64,000 nt of DNA from Roseomonas aerilata DSM 19363 (GTDB taxonomy: Bacteria > Pseudomonadota > Alphaproteobacteria > Acetobacterales > Acetobacteraceae): contig NZ_JONP01000003.1 of assembly GCF_000711725.1 (NCBI RefSeq), positions 1-64,000 of the forward strand. Direction: 5' to 3'. This document shows positions 50,934 to 60,068 of the stretch, piece after piece. The stretch's first letter is position 1. Every line of letters starts with the position of its first letter. The position numbers and the translations under genes were made by a program. The notes under the pieces are model-generated. The model saw nothing but the letters and a program-made list of their open reading frames with translations, had not been told where the DNA came from and did no database searches.

Positions 50934-52087
50934 GCGACGACACGACCGATCCGCAGGATCTCCTGCGCGCCTTCCGCGAGGCGGTGAACATGGAAGCAGC
51001 CGCGCTGCGCGACTGGCTCGAGACCGAGGAGAGCCGCTCCGTCGGCTTCGTCCGGGAGGGCGAGAGCGAGGCGGTGGGCCACGAGATGGGCCACCACATC
51101 GTCCGGCTGCTGGAGAACCCGCCCGAGGAACCCTCGGAGGAGGATCTCGCGCATATGCGCAAGGTGGTGGGCTATGTGCACCGCCACATGGCGCAGGGCC
51201 CGGCGGAGGATATCGAGCACTCCCGCTGGCGCTACAGCCTGATGAACTGGGGGCATGACCCCATGAAGGGGCCGGACGCGCGGCAGGACGCGCCCACCCC
51301 GGCGCGCAAGCCCGCGACGCGGCGAACGACCGCACGCAAGCCGGCTGTGCGCCAGCCCGTCGCGCGGGAGACCGCCGCGCGCCGTACTGCTCCTCGCAAG
51401 GCTGCGGCGCCCGCGGGCGCTCGCACCGCAAGGCCGGCGGGACGGAAAGCGAGCGCGGAGCCTTCGGCCACGAAGTCCACCAGGGCCGCGGGCACCAAGG
51501 CCTCGGCGACGCGGACGACGGGCGGGAAGGCGGGGGCAACGAAGGCCAGCGCCGGCCGCACTGCCGCGAAGGCCACCGCAAGCAGGGCTTCGGGCGGCAA
51601 GGCATCGGGTAGCGGCGCGGCGAAGGCCCCGGCGCGGCGGACGGCCGCCAAGGCACCGGCCACGGCGCGGCGCAGCACCGCCAAGGCCGCCACGAAGCCC
51701 GCCACGAAGCCCGCCACTCGGGGCGCGGCGGCGCGCACGGCGGCAAAGCCCGCGGCCCGTGCGACGAAGGCCGCCCCGGCCAAGCCGCGCGCCCCTGCGA
51801 AGGCACCCGCCCGGACGGCCAGGGCAGCCGCACCGAGTAAGGGGCGCGCGACGAAGGCCGCGCCTGCCAAGACCCCTGCCAAGGCCCCTGCGAAGACGCG
51901 CGCGACGAAAGCCGCCCCGGCGAAGGCTCCGGCGAGGGGCCGCGCGACGAAAGCTGCCCCGGCAAAGGCAGCCCCGAAGGGGCGGGCGGCGGCCGCCAAG
52001 CCGCGCGCGGGCCGCGCGGCCGCGCCGAAGACCACCGCCGCCCGCCGCACGACCACCCCGCGCAAGCCGCCCACGCGCCGCGGCTGA
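50930..52087 (+). CDS. DUF3140-domain protein with histone-H1-like tail
   Basis: 385 aa starting with GTG that overlaps the previous stop. Residues about 9-112 match DUF3140: LLRAFREAVNMEAAALRDWLETEESRSVG, ESEAVGHEMGHHIV, AHMRKVVGYVHRHMAQGP and SRWRYSLMNWGHDPMKGP. About 270 residues of Lys/Ala/Arg/Pro/Thr-rich tail follow, resembling the H1 C-terminal domain. Stand-alone DUF3140 proteins normally end soon after NWGHDP, so the tail is an addition. The upstream partner carries the same kind of tail on a different domain, which suggests one DNA-compacting or DNA-protecting module (inference). Confidence 0.85.
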   Translation: MSDDTTDPQDLLRAFREAVNMEAAALRDWLETEESRSVGFVREGESEAVGHEMGHHIVRLLENPPEEPSEEDLAHMRKVVGYVHRHMAQGPAEDIEHSRWRYSLMNWGHDPMKGPDARQDAPTPARKPATRRTTARKPAVRQPVARETAARRTAPRKAAAPAGARTARPAGRKASAEPSATKSTRAAGTKASATRTTGGKAGATKASAGRTAAKATASRASGGKASGSGAAKAPARRTAAKAPATARRSTAKAATKPATKPATRGAAARTAAKPAARATKAAPAKPRAPAKAPARTARAAAPSKGRATKAAPAKTPAKAPAKTRATKAAPAKAPARGRATKAAPAKAAPKGRAAAAKPRAGRAAAPKTTAARRTTTPRKPPTRRG

Positions 52088-52139
52088 CGGCCCGCCGCCC
52101 CGGTTGGCACCCGGGCGCGGCGGGGCGCAGTATGGGGGC

Positions 52140-53276
52140 ATGCAGCGCGCGCTTGTCCTCGGGGCCGGGATCATGGGCCTCTCCGCCGCCTGGGCGCTGG
52201 AGGCCGCCGGCCATGCCGTGAGCGTGGTGGAGGCCCAGGAGGTGCCAAATCCGCGCGGCGCCTCGGTGGACGAACACCGCCTGATCCGCCACGCCTACGG
52301 CGCCGCCGCCGGCTACATGCGGATGGTGGACGAGGCCTACGCCGCCTGGGACGACCTCTTCGCCGCGATCGGGGAGCGGGCCTATGCCGAGACGGGCGTG
52401 CTCGCCCTCTCGGACGGCGCGAACGGGGAGGCGGACTGGTTCGCCGCCAGCCGCCGCGCGCTACGGGGCCACGCGCTGGCCGCCGAGGACCTCCGTCCCG
52501 ACGCGCTCGAGGCGCGCTTCCCCTGGCTGCGCGCCGCCGGCGTCGCGGAGGGCTTCCACATGCCCCGCGGCGGCGTGCTCCTCGCGCGCCGCATCGTCGC
52601 TGGGCTCGCGCGGCACCTGCGGGCGCGGGGCGTCGCCTTCCACCGCGCGCGGGCGGTGGGGGTCGATCCGGCGCGCGCCAGCGTCACGCTGTCCGGGGGC
52701 AATACGATGGCCGCCGACATGCTCGTCGTCGCGGCCGGGCCCTGGGCGCCGCGCCTGCTGCCCGAACTCGCCGGGCGCGTGACGCCGTCGCGCCAGGTGG
52801 TGGTCTATCTCGAGCCGCCGCCCGCGCAGCGCGAGGCCTGGGTACGGGCGCCCATGGTGCTCGACCTCTCGGAAGCGGGCGGGTTCTACGCCGTGCCGCC
52901 GGTCGCCGGCACGGGGCTGAAGATCGGCGACCACCGCTTCTCCCTCCGTGGCGACGCCGAGGACCCGCGCGAGGCGACGGCGGAGGAGCGCGACGCCATC
53001 CTCGGCCTCGCGCTGCCGCGCCTGCGCGATGCCGGCGCCTATCGCGTGATCGAGGCCCGCGCCTGCTACTACGACGTGGCCGAGGGGGAGCGATTTGTGG
53101 TCGAGCCGCTCTCCGGCCGCTGCGTGGTCATGAGCGGCTTCTCGGGTCACGGCTTCAAGTTCGGGCCCGTGCTCGGACGGGCGGTCGCCGCGGCGCTCGG
53201 TGATCCCGCCCGCATGGCCGCCCTTCCAGGCTGGGCCGCGGGTGATGCGCAGCAGAGAGGGGATGTCGCCGCATGA
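52140..53276 (+). CDS. FAD-dependent amine/amino-acid oxidase (DadA/SoxA family)
   Basis: 378 aa. The dinucleotide-binding VLGAGIMGLSAAWALEAAGHAVSVVE is at the very N terminus. EHRLIRHAYG, VVAAGPWAPRLL and the C-terminal GFSGHGFKFGPVLGRAVA are typical of monomeric sarcosine oxidase/N-methyl-amino-acid oxidases, where a Cys or Lys near the end may hold FAD covalently. No clear cysteine is at that place here. It oxidises a secondary or N-methyl amine using O2 (family knowledge). It overlaps the acyl-CoA dehydrogenase gene by ATGA. Substrate unknown. Confidence 0.87.
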   Translation: MQRALVLGAGIMGLSAAWALEAAGHAVSVVEAQEVPNPRGASVDEHRLIRHAYGAAAGYMRMVDEAYAAWDDLFAAIGERAYAETGVLALSDGANGEADWFAASRRALRGHALAAEDLRPDALEARFPWLRAAGVAEGFHMPRGGVLLARRIVAGLARHLRARGVAFHRARAVGVDPARASVTLSGGNTMAADMLVVAAGPWAPRLLPELAGRVTPSRQVVVYLEPPPAQREAWVRAPMVLDLSEAGGFYAVPPVAGTGLKIGDHRFSLRGDAEDPREATAEERDAILGLALPRLRDAGAYRVIEARACYYDVAEGERFVVEPLSGRCVVMSGFSGHGFKFGPVLGRAVAAALGDPARMAALPGWAAGDAQQRGDVAA

Positions 53277-54862
53277 TGATGCCCGCCGCCGAGGCCCTGG
53301 CCCTCGCACTCAACCGCCTGCACGACCTGCCGGGCCTCTCCGCGCGGCTCGGCACGCCGCTCGCGGCCGATGACGTCGTGGCCATCCTGGAGGAGGCCGC
53401 GCGCTTCGCCGAGGAGCGAATCGCTCCTGGGCGAGTGGAGGCGGACCGCACGGGTTGCACGATCGAGAACGGCGTCGTCCGCACGCCACCCGGCTATGCG
53501 GCGCTGCTGGAGGAATGGCGCACGGCCGGCTGGCAGGGCATTGCGGCGCCGGAAGCCCAGGGCGGGCAGGGCCTGCCGCACGCGATGCTCACCTCGGTCT
53601 TCGAGCTGGCGACCTCCGCCGACATGGCCTTCGCCCTGATGCCCATGCTGACCGCGGGCGCCATCGAGCTGCTGGCGCACCACGCGAGCGAGGAGCAGGC
53701 CGCGCGGCTGCTGCCGCCCCTCGTCTCCGCCGCCTGGAACGGCACGATGTGTCTGACGGAGCCCCAGGCGGGCAGCGACCTCTCGGCCATCCGCACGCGG
53801 GCCGTGCCGGACGGCGCCGGCGGCTACCGGATCAGCGGTGGGAAGATCTACATCACCTGGGGCGAGAATGATCTCGCGGAGAACACGCTCCACCTCGTCC
53901 TTGCGCGCCTACCGGACGCGCCGCCGGGCTCGCGCGGCATCTCGCTCTTCGCCTGCCCGAAGGTGCTGCCGGACGGCCGGCGCAACGCGCTCCGCTGCGG
54001 GGGCATCGAGCGCAAGCCGGGCATTCACGCCTGTCCCACCTGCACGATGATCTTCGAGGAGGCGGAGGCCGAGCTGGTGGGCGAGCCGCACCGGGGCCTG
54101 GCCGCCATGTTCTCCATGATGAACGCGGCCCGCCTCGCCGTGGGGGTGGAGGGCGTCGGCCAGTGCGCCCGCGCGACCCTCCTCGCCGAGGCCTATGCAG
54201 CGGAGCGCGTGCAGGGCGGAAGGCCGATCGCCGAATACCCGGACGTGGCGCGGATGCTTTCCGAGATGCGCGCCGTGACCCATGCCGCGCGCCTGCTGAC
54301 GCTCGACGCCGCGGTCTGCATCGACCGGGCGAGGGCAGGGGAGGCGGGCGCCGGATCGCGCCTCGCCCTTCTGATCCCTATCGTGAAGGCCTGGTGCACG
54401 GACCGGGGCGTGGAGGTCGCGAGCCTCGGCATCCAGGTGCATGGCGGCGCCGGCTATGTCGAGGACTCCGGGGCGGCGCAGATCTGGCGCGATGCCCGGA
54501 TCGCGCCGATCTACGAGGGAACCAACGGCATCCAGGCGGCGGACCTCACCCTCCGCAAGATACCCCGCGCGCTGCCGGATTTCCTTTTGCTGGTGGAGGA
54601 GGCAGGGGCGGCCGACCCCGCCCTGCGCGCGCCGGCCGAGGCCCTGGCAGATGCCGCCCGGCGGCTGGCCGAGGCGCCGCCGGAGGTGGCGGGTGCTGCG
54701 GCCGTGCCCTTCCTCGACGCCGCCGGCTGGGTGCTCGGGGGTGGCTGGCTGGTCCGGGCGGCGGCGGCCGAGCCGGCGCTCGCGGCCGATGCCGGCTTCT
54801 TCCTTCGCCGCCTGCTGCCCCGGGCCGGGGCCCGGCTGGTCGAGGCGATGGCGCCCGCTTGA
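53273..54862 (+). CDS. Acyl-CoA dehydrogenase (DmdC/AcdA-like)
   Basis: 529 aa, longer than standard acyl-CoA dehydrogenases and like the 580-600-aa DmdC-type. The flavin and substrate motifs MCLTEPQAGSDLSAIRTRA, ISGGKIYITWGEND, QVHGGAGYVEDSGAAQIWRDARI and APIYEGTNGIQAADLTLRK are clear, the YEGTNGIQ acid being the catalytic region. A C-terminal helical extension (about 440-529) is present. It would introduce a double bond into an acyl-CoA. Coupled by ATGA to an amine oxidase gene; the biological link between the two is not obvious. Confidence 0.9.
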   Translation: MMMPAAEALALALNRLHDLPGLSARLGTPLAADDVVAILEEAARFAEERIAPGRVEADRTGCTIENGVVRTPPGYAALLEEWRTAGWQGIAAPEAQGGQGLPHAMLTSVFELATSADMAFALMPMLTAGAIELLAHHASEEQAARLLPPLVSAAWNGTMCLTEPQAGSDLSAIRTRAVPDGAGGYRISGGKIYITWGENDLAENTLHLVLARLPDAPPGSRGISLFACPKVLPDGRRNALRCGGIERKPGIHACPTCTMIFEEAEAELVGEPHRGLAAMFSMMNAARLAVGVEGVGQCARATLLAEAYAAERVQGGRPIAEYPDVARMLSEMRAVTHAARLLTLDAAVCIDRARAGEAGAGSRLALLIPIVKAWCTDRGVEVASLGIQVHGGAGYVEDSGAAQIWRDARIAPIYEGTNGIQAADLTLRKIPRALPDFLLLVEEAGAADPALRAPAEALADAARRLAEAPPEVAGAAAVPFLDAAGWVLGGGWLVRAAAAEPALAADAGFFLRRLLPRAGARLVEAMAPA

Positions 54863-54964
54863 TCGGCGGATGCCTTCGCATCGCCCGCGCAACCTGCTTC
54901 AACGAGCCCTTGCGCACGCGGCTTCCGCGCAAACATCCCCGGTGTCCCTGCCCGACGGAGTCCG

Positions 54965-56512
54965 ATGAACGCCCTAAGCCGCCCCTCCTTGCGCCCTGAG
55001 CGGCCGCACGCCGTCGTCATCGGGGCGGGGCCCGGTGGACTGGCCTCGGCCATGCTGCTCGCGGCCCGGGGCCTGCGCGTCACCGTGCTGGAGAAGGACC
55101 GGGTGGTCGGCGGCCGCAGCCGCACGCTGGAGACGGAGGCGGGATACCGCTTCGACCTCGGCCCCACCTTCTTCCTCTATCCCCGCATCCTCGGCGAGAT
55201 CTTCGCCGAATGCGGCACCCGGCTGGAGGACGAGGTGGAGCTGATCCGCCTCGACCCGCAGTACCGCCTTGTCTTCGAGGCCGCCGCCGGCAACGTCACC
55301 ATCGACGCGACGCCCGACCTGGAGCGGATGGAGCGGGAGATCGCGAAGATCGACCCGCGGGACGCCGCGGGGGTGCGCCCCTTCATGGCGGAGAACCGCC
55401 GCAAGCTCGCGGCGTTCCGCCCGGTGCTGGAGCGCGCCTTCAGTAAGGCCGCCGACCTGATGGCGCCCGATATGCTGCGCGCGCTGCCGCTGCTCAAGCC
55501 GGGCCGCTCGGTCGATGCCGACCTGCGCCGCTTCTTCCGGGACCCGCGCACGCGGCTCGCCTTCTCCTTCCAGTCCAAATACCTGGGGATGAGCCCGTTC
55601 CGCTGCCCCAGCCTCTTCACCATCCTCTCCTTCCTCGAATACGAGCACGGCGTGTTTCACCCGCGTGGGGGCTGCGGCACGGTCGCGACAGCCATGGCGC
55701 GCGTGGCGGCCGATCTCGGCGTCGAGTTCCGCCTGGGCACGCCGGTGGACCGCATCACCTTCGAGGGCGAGCGCGCGACAGGGGTGGAGGCGGGCGGCAC
55801 GCTGATCCCGGCCGCTTCCGTCGTTCTCAACGGTGACTTTGCCCATGCCATGCCGCGGCTGGTGCCCGACGCGATCCGCCGAAAATGGTCGGACAAGCGG
55901 ATCGAGCGCTCGCGCTACTCCTGCTCCACCTTCATGCTCTACCTCGGGGTAGAGGGAGAGTTCCCCGGCCTCGCCCACCACTCGATCCTCCTCTCGGAGG
56001 GGTACCAGCGGAACATCACGGAGATCGAGCAGGGCATCGTGCCCGAGACGCCCTCCCTCTACCTGCACAATCCCACCGCGACCGACCCGAGCATGGCGCC
56101 GCCGGGGCATACAAGCCTCTACGTGCTCGTGCCGGTGCCGAACCTTACCCACGGGCACGAGTGGACGGAGGCGGACACTGTCCGCTACCGCAAGCTGGCG
56201 CTGGACCGTCTGCGCGGCCTCGGCGTGCCTGATATCGAGCAGCGCATCCGCTACGAGCGCATCGTAACGCCGCGCGACTGGCGGGACGACTATGCCGTGG
56301 GTTATGGCGCGACCTTCAACCTCGCGCATGATCTGCGCCAGATGCTCATGTTCAGGCCCGGTAACCGGTTCGGCGACACGAAGGGGCTCTACCTCGTCGG
56401 GGGCGGCACGCATCCCGGCTCCGGCCTGCCCGTGATCTACGAGGGGGCGCGGATCAGCGCCAACCTCCTGCTGCGCGACCTCGGCCGCGCACCCGTCTCC
56501 ACGAGGATCTGA
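54965..56512 (+). CDS. CrtI/CrtN-family carotenoid desaturase or oxidase, first copy
   Basis: 515-aa FAD-dependent enzyme. N-terminal VVIGAGPGGLASAMLLAARGLRVTVLEK and GGRSRTLETEAGYRFDLGPTFF bind FAD; the C-terminal FAD motif is LYLVGGGTHPGSGLPVIYEGARISANLL. This is the phytoene-desaturase/diapophytoene-desaturase architecture. It precedes a second such gene by 2 bp. With a C30 synthase, acyltransferase and glycosyltransferase in the same run, it probably desaturates or oxidises a C30 (squalene-derived or diapophytoene-type) chain. CrtN (desaturase) and CrtP (terminal oxidase) roles cannot be assigned from sequence alone. Confidence 0.88.
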   Translation: MNALSRPSLRPERPHAVVIGAGPGGLASAMLLAARGLRVTVLEKDRVVGGRSRTLETEAGYRFDLGPTFFLYPRILGEIFAECGTRLEDEVELIRLDPQYRLVFEAAAGNVTIDATPDLERMEREIAKIDPRDAAGVRPFMAENRRKLAAFRPVLERAFSKAADLMAPDMLRALPLLKPGRSVDADLRRFFRDPRTRLAFSFQSKYLGMSPFRCPSLFTILSFLEYEHGVFHPRGGCGTVATAMARVAADLGVEFRLGTPVDRITFEGERATGVEAGGTLIPAASVVLNGDFAHAMPRLVPDAIRRKWSDKRIERSRYSCSTFMLYLGVEGEFPGLAHHSILLSEGYQRNITEIEQGIVPETPSLYLHNPTATDPSMAPPGHTSLYVLVPVPNLTHGHEWTEADTVRYRKLALDRLRGLGVPDIEQRIRYERIVTPRDWRDDYAVGYGATFNLAHDLRQMLMFRPGNRFGDTKGLYLVGGGTHPGSGLPVIYEGARISANLLLRDLGRAPVSTRI

Positions 56513-56514
56513 GC

Positions 56515-58131
56515 ATGGCAAAGGTTGCCGTCATCGGCGGGGGCCTGGGTGGCCTTGCCGCCGCCTGTGTGGCCCAGGCCCGCGGGCACCAGGTGACGCT
56601 GTTCGACAAGAACGAGTGGCTGGGCGGCAAGGCCGCCGTTCTGCACCTCGACGCCCCCGCGACGCCCGGCGGGCGCAACGGCGGCAGCTTCCGCTTCGAC
56701 ATGGGGCCGACGATCCTGACGGTGCCGCGCGTGCTGCGCCGCATCTTCGCGGAGGCCGGGCGCGATCAGGCGCGCGACCTGCCGCTCGTCCGCCTCGACC
56801 CGCAGTGGCGCTGCTTCTTCGAGGACGGCACGCGCATCGACCTCTCCGAGAACGTCGAGGAGATGGCGTCCAAGATGGACGCCTTCGCGCCCGGCAACGG
56901 CGCGGGCTATCGCGCATTCCAGCGCGAGTCCGAGAACCTGCACCGCATCTCCGAGGGTTTCTTCTTCTGGAAGTCGGTCGAGGACCTGACGGACACGATG
57001 GACTTCCGGTCCAATATGCAGGCCGACACGCTGAAGGACGTGATGGCGCTGCGGATGGGCAAGACGGTGGCCAAGGTCATCCGCGGCCATGTGCCGGACG
57101 CGCGCCTCGCGCAAATGCTGGACCACTACACGCAGTATGTCGGCTCCTCGCCCTATCTCGCGCCCGCCGTCATCTGCGGCATCGGCGACATGCAGGCGAG
57201 CGAGGGGGTCTGGTATCCCGTGGGCGGCACACGCGCCGTGGCGGAGGGGCTGGCGAAGCTCGCGGAATCCCTCGGCGCGGAACTGCGTCCCTCGACCGAG
57301 GTGACGGGCCTCGACCTCCGCGACAACGGCACGCGCATCGCGGGCGTGATCGCCAAGGGCGAGACGATTCCCTTCGACGCCGTGATCTCGAACATGGACG
57401 CGATCCGCACCTACAAGGAGCTGGTCGGCGGCAAGCCGGGGCGCAAATACGAGAAGAAGGGCTTCAAGCCCGCCTGCTCCGGCGTCGTGCTCTATCTCGG
57501 CCTCAACAAGCGCTACGAGCATCTCGGCCACCACGACTTCGTCTTCTCGCGCGACGCGGAGGAGGAGTTCGACGCGATCTACAAGAAGGGCATCCCCGCG
57601 CCCGATCCCACCGCCTATCTCGCCGCCCCCTCGGGCACGGACCCGAGCGTGGCGCCGGATGGCGGGGAAGCGCTCTACGTCCTCGTGCACACCCCGCATC
57701 TGCGCCCTGGGCAGGACTGGTCGAAGATGCTGCCCGAGTACCGGCAGGTGATCCTCGACAAGCTCAAGCGCACCGCGGGCATGGAGGACATCGAGGAGCG
57801 CATCGTGGTGGAGCGGGCGCTGACGCCGCAGGACATCCACGAGCGCTACAAGGTGCTCGACGGCGCGATCTACGGCCTCGCCTCGCACGGTGCCTTCCTT
57901 GGCGCCTTCAAGCCGGGCAACCGCTCGCGGCAGGTGAAGGGCCTCTACCTCGCGGGCGGGGCGGCGCATCCGGGGCCGGGCATGCCGATGGTGATGATGT
58001 CCGGCTGGATCGCGGCCGACGCGCTCGACAAGGACATGGGCGGGCCCGGCATGTCCGAGGCAGCCCGCCGCGCCGGCACGCGCGACGCGGTGCTGGCGCG
58101 GATGGATGCCGCCATGGCCCCGGCGGAATAA
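56515..58131 (+). CDS. CrtI/CrtN-family carotenoid desaturase or oxidase, second copy
   Basis: 538 aa. MAKVAVIGGGLGGLAAACVAQARGHQVTLFDKNEWLGGKAAVLH opens the FAD domain; FRFDMGPTILTVPRVL and the C-terminal LYLAGGAAHPGPGMPMVMMSGWIAADAL close it. It differs from the first copy throughout, so they are old paralogues with separate steps rather than a recent duplication. The middle segment GVWYPVGGTRAVAEGLAKLAESLG is conserved in this family. It starts two bases after the first copy ends and two bases before the acyltransferase gene, so all are in one operon. Confidence 0.88.
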   Translation: MAKVAVIGGGLGGLAAACVAQARGHQVTLFDKNEWLGGKAAVLHLDAPATPGGRNGGSFRFDMGPTILTVPRVLRRIFAEAGRDQARDLPLVRLDPQWRCFFEDGTRIDLSENVEEMASKMDAFAPGNGAGYRAFQRESENLHRISEGFFFWKSVEDLTDTMDFRSNMQADTLKDVMALRMGKTVAKVIRGHVPDARLAQMLDHYTQYVGSSPYLAPAVICGIGDMQASEGVWYPVGGTRAVAEGLAKLAESLGAELRPSTEVTGLDLRDNGTRIAGVIAKGETIPFDAVISNMDAIRTYKELVGGKPGRKYEKKGFKPACSGVVLYLGLNKRYEHLGHHDFVFSRDAEEEFDAIYKKGIPAPDPTAYLAAPSGTDPSVAPDGGEALYVLVHTPHLRPGQDWSKMLPEYRQVILDKLKRTAGMEDIEERIVVERALTPQDIHERYKVLDGAIYGLASHGAFLGAFKPGNRSRQVKGLYLAGGAAHPGPGMPMVMMSGWIAADALDKDMGGPGMSEAARRAGTRDAVLARMDAAMAPAE

Positions 58132-58133
58132 GC

Positions 58134-58928
58134 ATGCCCGCGCCGTCGCCCGTCACGCTCCGGGACGCGCGGCTCTTCGCCTTCTTCCACGTCGTCTTCT
58201 CGCGTCATTTCCGCCGGGGAATGGGCGCGCTGCGGGTGCCCCCCTGGGGCATCCCGGCCGAGTATCGCGGGCGGCCGCTGATCGTGCTGGCCAACCACCC
58301 CTCCTGGTGGGACGGGGTGGCCTTCATGCTGCTCTCGGCGCGCCTCTTTCCTAGCCGCCACGTCTTCATTCCAATGGCGGCGGAGGCGCTGGCGAAGTAC
58401 CGCTTCATGCGCCGCCTCGGCGTCTTCGGCATCGAGCCGGGCGCGCGAGGGGCGGCGGCCTTCCTCCGCACCGCGAACGAGGTGCTGGCCGCGCCGCGCG
58501 CCATGCTCTGGATGAACGTGCCCGGCCGCTTCCAGGACGGGCGGGAGCGCCCGGTGGTCATCGCGCCCGGCGTCACGCGCCTGGCCGAGATCGCGCCCGG
58601 CGCCGTCATCCTGCCGCTGGCGCTGGACTACGTTTTCTGGACCGAAAGCCGGCCGGAAATGCTGGCCGCCTTCGGCCCCCCGATGGAGGCGGCCGACCTC
58701 CTGGCACTCGACCGCGAGGCGCGGGAGGGCGCGCTGCGCGAGGCGCTGACCGCCACGATGGACCGACTGGCGGCCGAGGCCATCACCCGCGACCCCGCCC
58801 GCTTCGAGGTCGTCGCGGCTGGCGCGGAGGGGATGGGCGGGTTCTACGACCTCTGGCGCCGCTTCCGCGCCCTGCTGCGCGGCCGGCGCTTCGACCCCCG
58901 GCATGTGCGCGACGCCAAATCCGGCTAG
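58134..58928 (+). CDS. PlsC-like acyltransferase of the carotenoid cluster
   Basis: 264 aa. The acyltransferase block I NHPSWWD (His55, Asp60) and the later GVFGIEPGARGAAAF with RFQDGRERP correspond to the 1-acylglycerol-3-phosphate acyltransferase family. A hydrophobic N-terminal part may hold it at the membrane. In C30 carotenoid clusters of other bacteria an acyltransferase adds a fatty acid to the sugar of the end product; that is the expected role here. It lies directly between the second desaturase-like gene and the glycosyltransferase. Confidence 0.8.
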   Translation: MPAPSPVTLRDARLFAFFHVVFSRHFRRGMGALRVPPWGIPAEYRGRPLIVLANHPSWWDGVAFMLLSARLFPSRHVFIPMAAEALAKYRFMRRLGVFGIEPGARGAAAFLRTANEVLAAPRAMLWMNVPGRFQDGRERPVVIAPGVTRLAEIAPGAVILPLALDYVFWTESRPEMLAAFGPPMEAADLLALDREAREGALREALTATMDRLAAEAITRDPARFEVVAAGAEGMGGFYDLWRRFRALLRGRRFDPRHVRDAKSG

Positions 58929-58973
58929 ACTGCCCCGCGTGACGCCCGAAGCAGCCAATGGGGAGGATGCGCG

Positions 58974-60068
58974 GTGATCGACATCCTCTCCCTTCTCATC
59001 GCGACCTTCCCCGCCAGCATGACGGCGGCCAACCTGTTCCTGCTCGGCCGGGCGGAGGGGGTGCCCGCGCCGGATACCCTCGTCTCGGTCCTCATCCCCG
59101 CACGGGACGAGGCGGCGAATATCGGCGCCTGCCTCGACGCCGCGCTCGCCAGCACGGGCGTCGCGGTCGAGGTGCTGGTGATGGACGACGGCTCGACCGA
59201 CGGCACCGCCGCGATCGTCGCCGCGCGGGCGGAGGCGGACCCGCGCCTGCGCCTCCTCCGCGCTCCGCCGCTTCCGCCGGGGTGGACGGGGAAGGTGCAT
59301 GCCTGCGCCCGGCTGGCCGAGGCCGCGCGGGGGACGCACCTGCTCTTCATCGACGCCGATGTGCGCCTCGCGCCCGACGCCGCCGCGCGCATGGCGGCCC
59401 ATGCCCGCGCGAACGGCCTGGCGCTCGTCAGCGGCGTGCCCCGGCAGATCCTGGGCTCGCTGGGGGAGGGGATCACGGTGCCCGCGATCAACCTCATGAT
59501 GCTCGGCTACCTGCCGGGGGCCGGCCGCGCCTTTACCGAACACCCCGCCATGGCCGCCGCCTGCGGCCAGCTCCTGATGGCCGAACGCGGTGCCTACGAG
59601 GCCGTGGGCGGCCACGCGGCCTTCCGCCACCGCTTGCACGACGCCATGGCCCTCTCGCGCAACCTGCGCGAGGCCGGTCGCCGGACGGAGGTGGTGGACG
59701 GCAGTCCCCTTGCCGAGTGCCGCATGTATTCCGGCTTCGCTGAGGCCTGGCGCGGCTTCATCAAGAACGCCCGCGAGGGTATGGCCACCCCCGCCGGCCT
59801 GCCGGTCTGGACGGTGCTGCTGGCCGGGCCGCATCTTCTGCCGTGGCTGCTGCTGCCGAGCCCCTGGGCTGTGGCGGCGCTGGTTCTTTCCTTTCTCACC
59901 CGCGCAGCGATCACGATCCGCGTGCGCGAACCGCTCTGGACCATTCCCCTGCATCCCCTGACCGTCGCCGTCGCCCTCGCCATCCAGTGGACTGCCCTCA
60001 TCCGCTCCGCCCTCGGTCGCCCCGCGGGATGGAAGGGTCGGGCCTATCAGCCGGCGGACGGGCTGTGA
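58974..60068 (+). CDS. Family 2 glycosyltransferase of the carotenoid cluster (CrtQ-like)
   Basis: 364 aa starting with GTG after GGGAGGA. The GT-A fold signatures are VSVLIPARDEAANIGACLDAAL, VLVMDDGSTDGTAAIVAAR and the DxD metal site LLFIDADVRLAPDA. The N terminus has one hydrophobic segment, and the C terminus has two to three (WTVLLAGPHLLPWLLLPSPW and beyond), so it is membrane-bound. It resembles CrtQ-type glycosyltransferases that glycosylate C30 carotenoid acids. The stop overlaps the GTG start of the HpnC-HpnD fusion gene (GTGA). Confidence 0.85.
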   Translation: MIDILSLLIATFPASMTAANLFLLGRAEGVPAPDTLVSVLIPARDEAANIGACLDAALASTGVAVEVLVMDDGSTDGTAAIVAARAEADPRLRLLRAPPLPPGWTGKVHACARLAEAARGTHLLFIDADVRLAPDAAARMAAHARANGLALVSGVPRQILGSLGEGITVPAINLMMLGYLPGAGRAFTEHPAMAAACGQLLMAERGAYEAVGGHAAFRHRLHDAMALSRNLREAGRRTEVVDGSPLAECRMYSGFAEAWRGFIKNAREGMATPAGLPVWTVLLAGPHLLPWLLLPSPWAVAALVLSFLTRAAITIRVREPLWTIPLHPLTVAVALAIQWTALIRSALGRPAGWKGRAYQPADGL

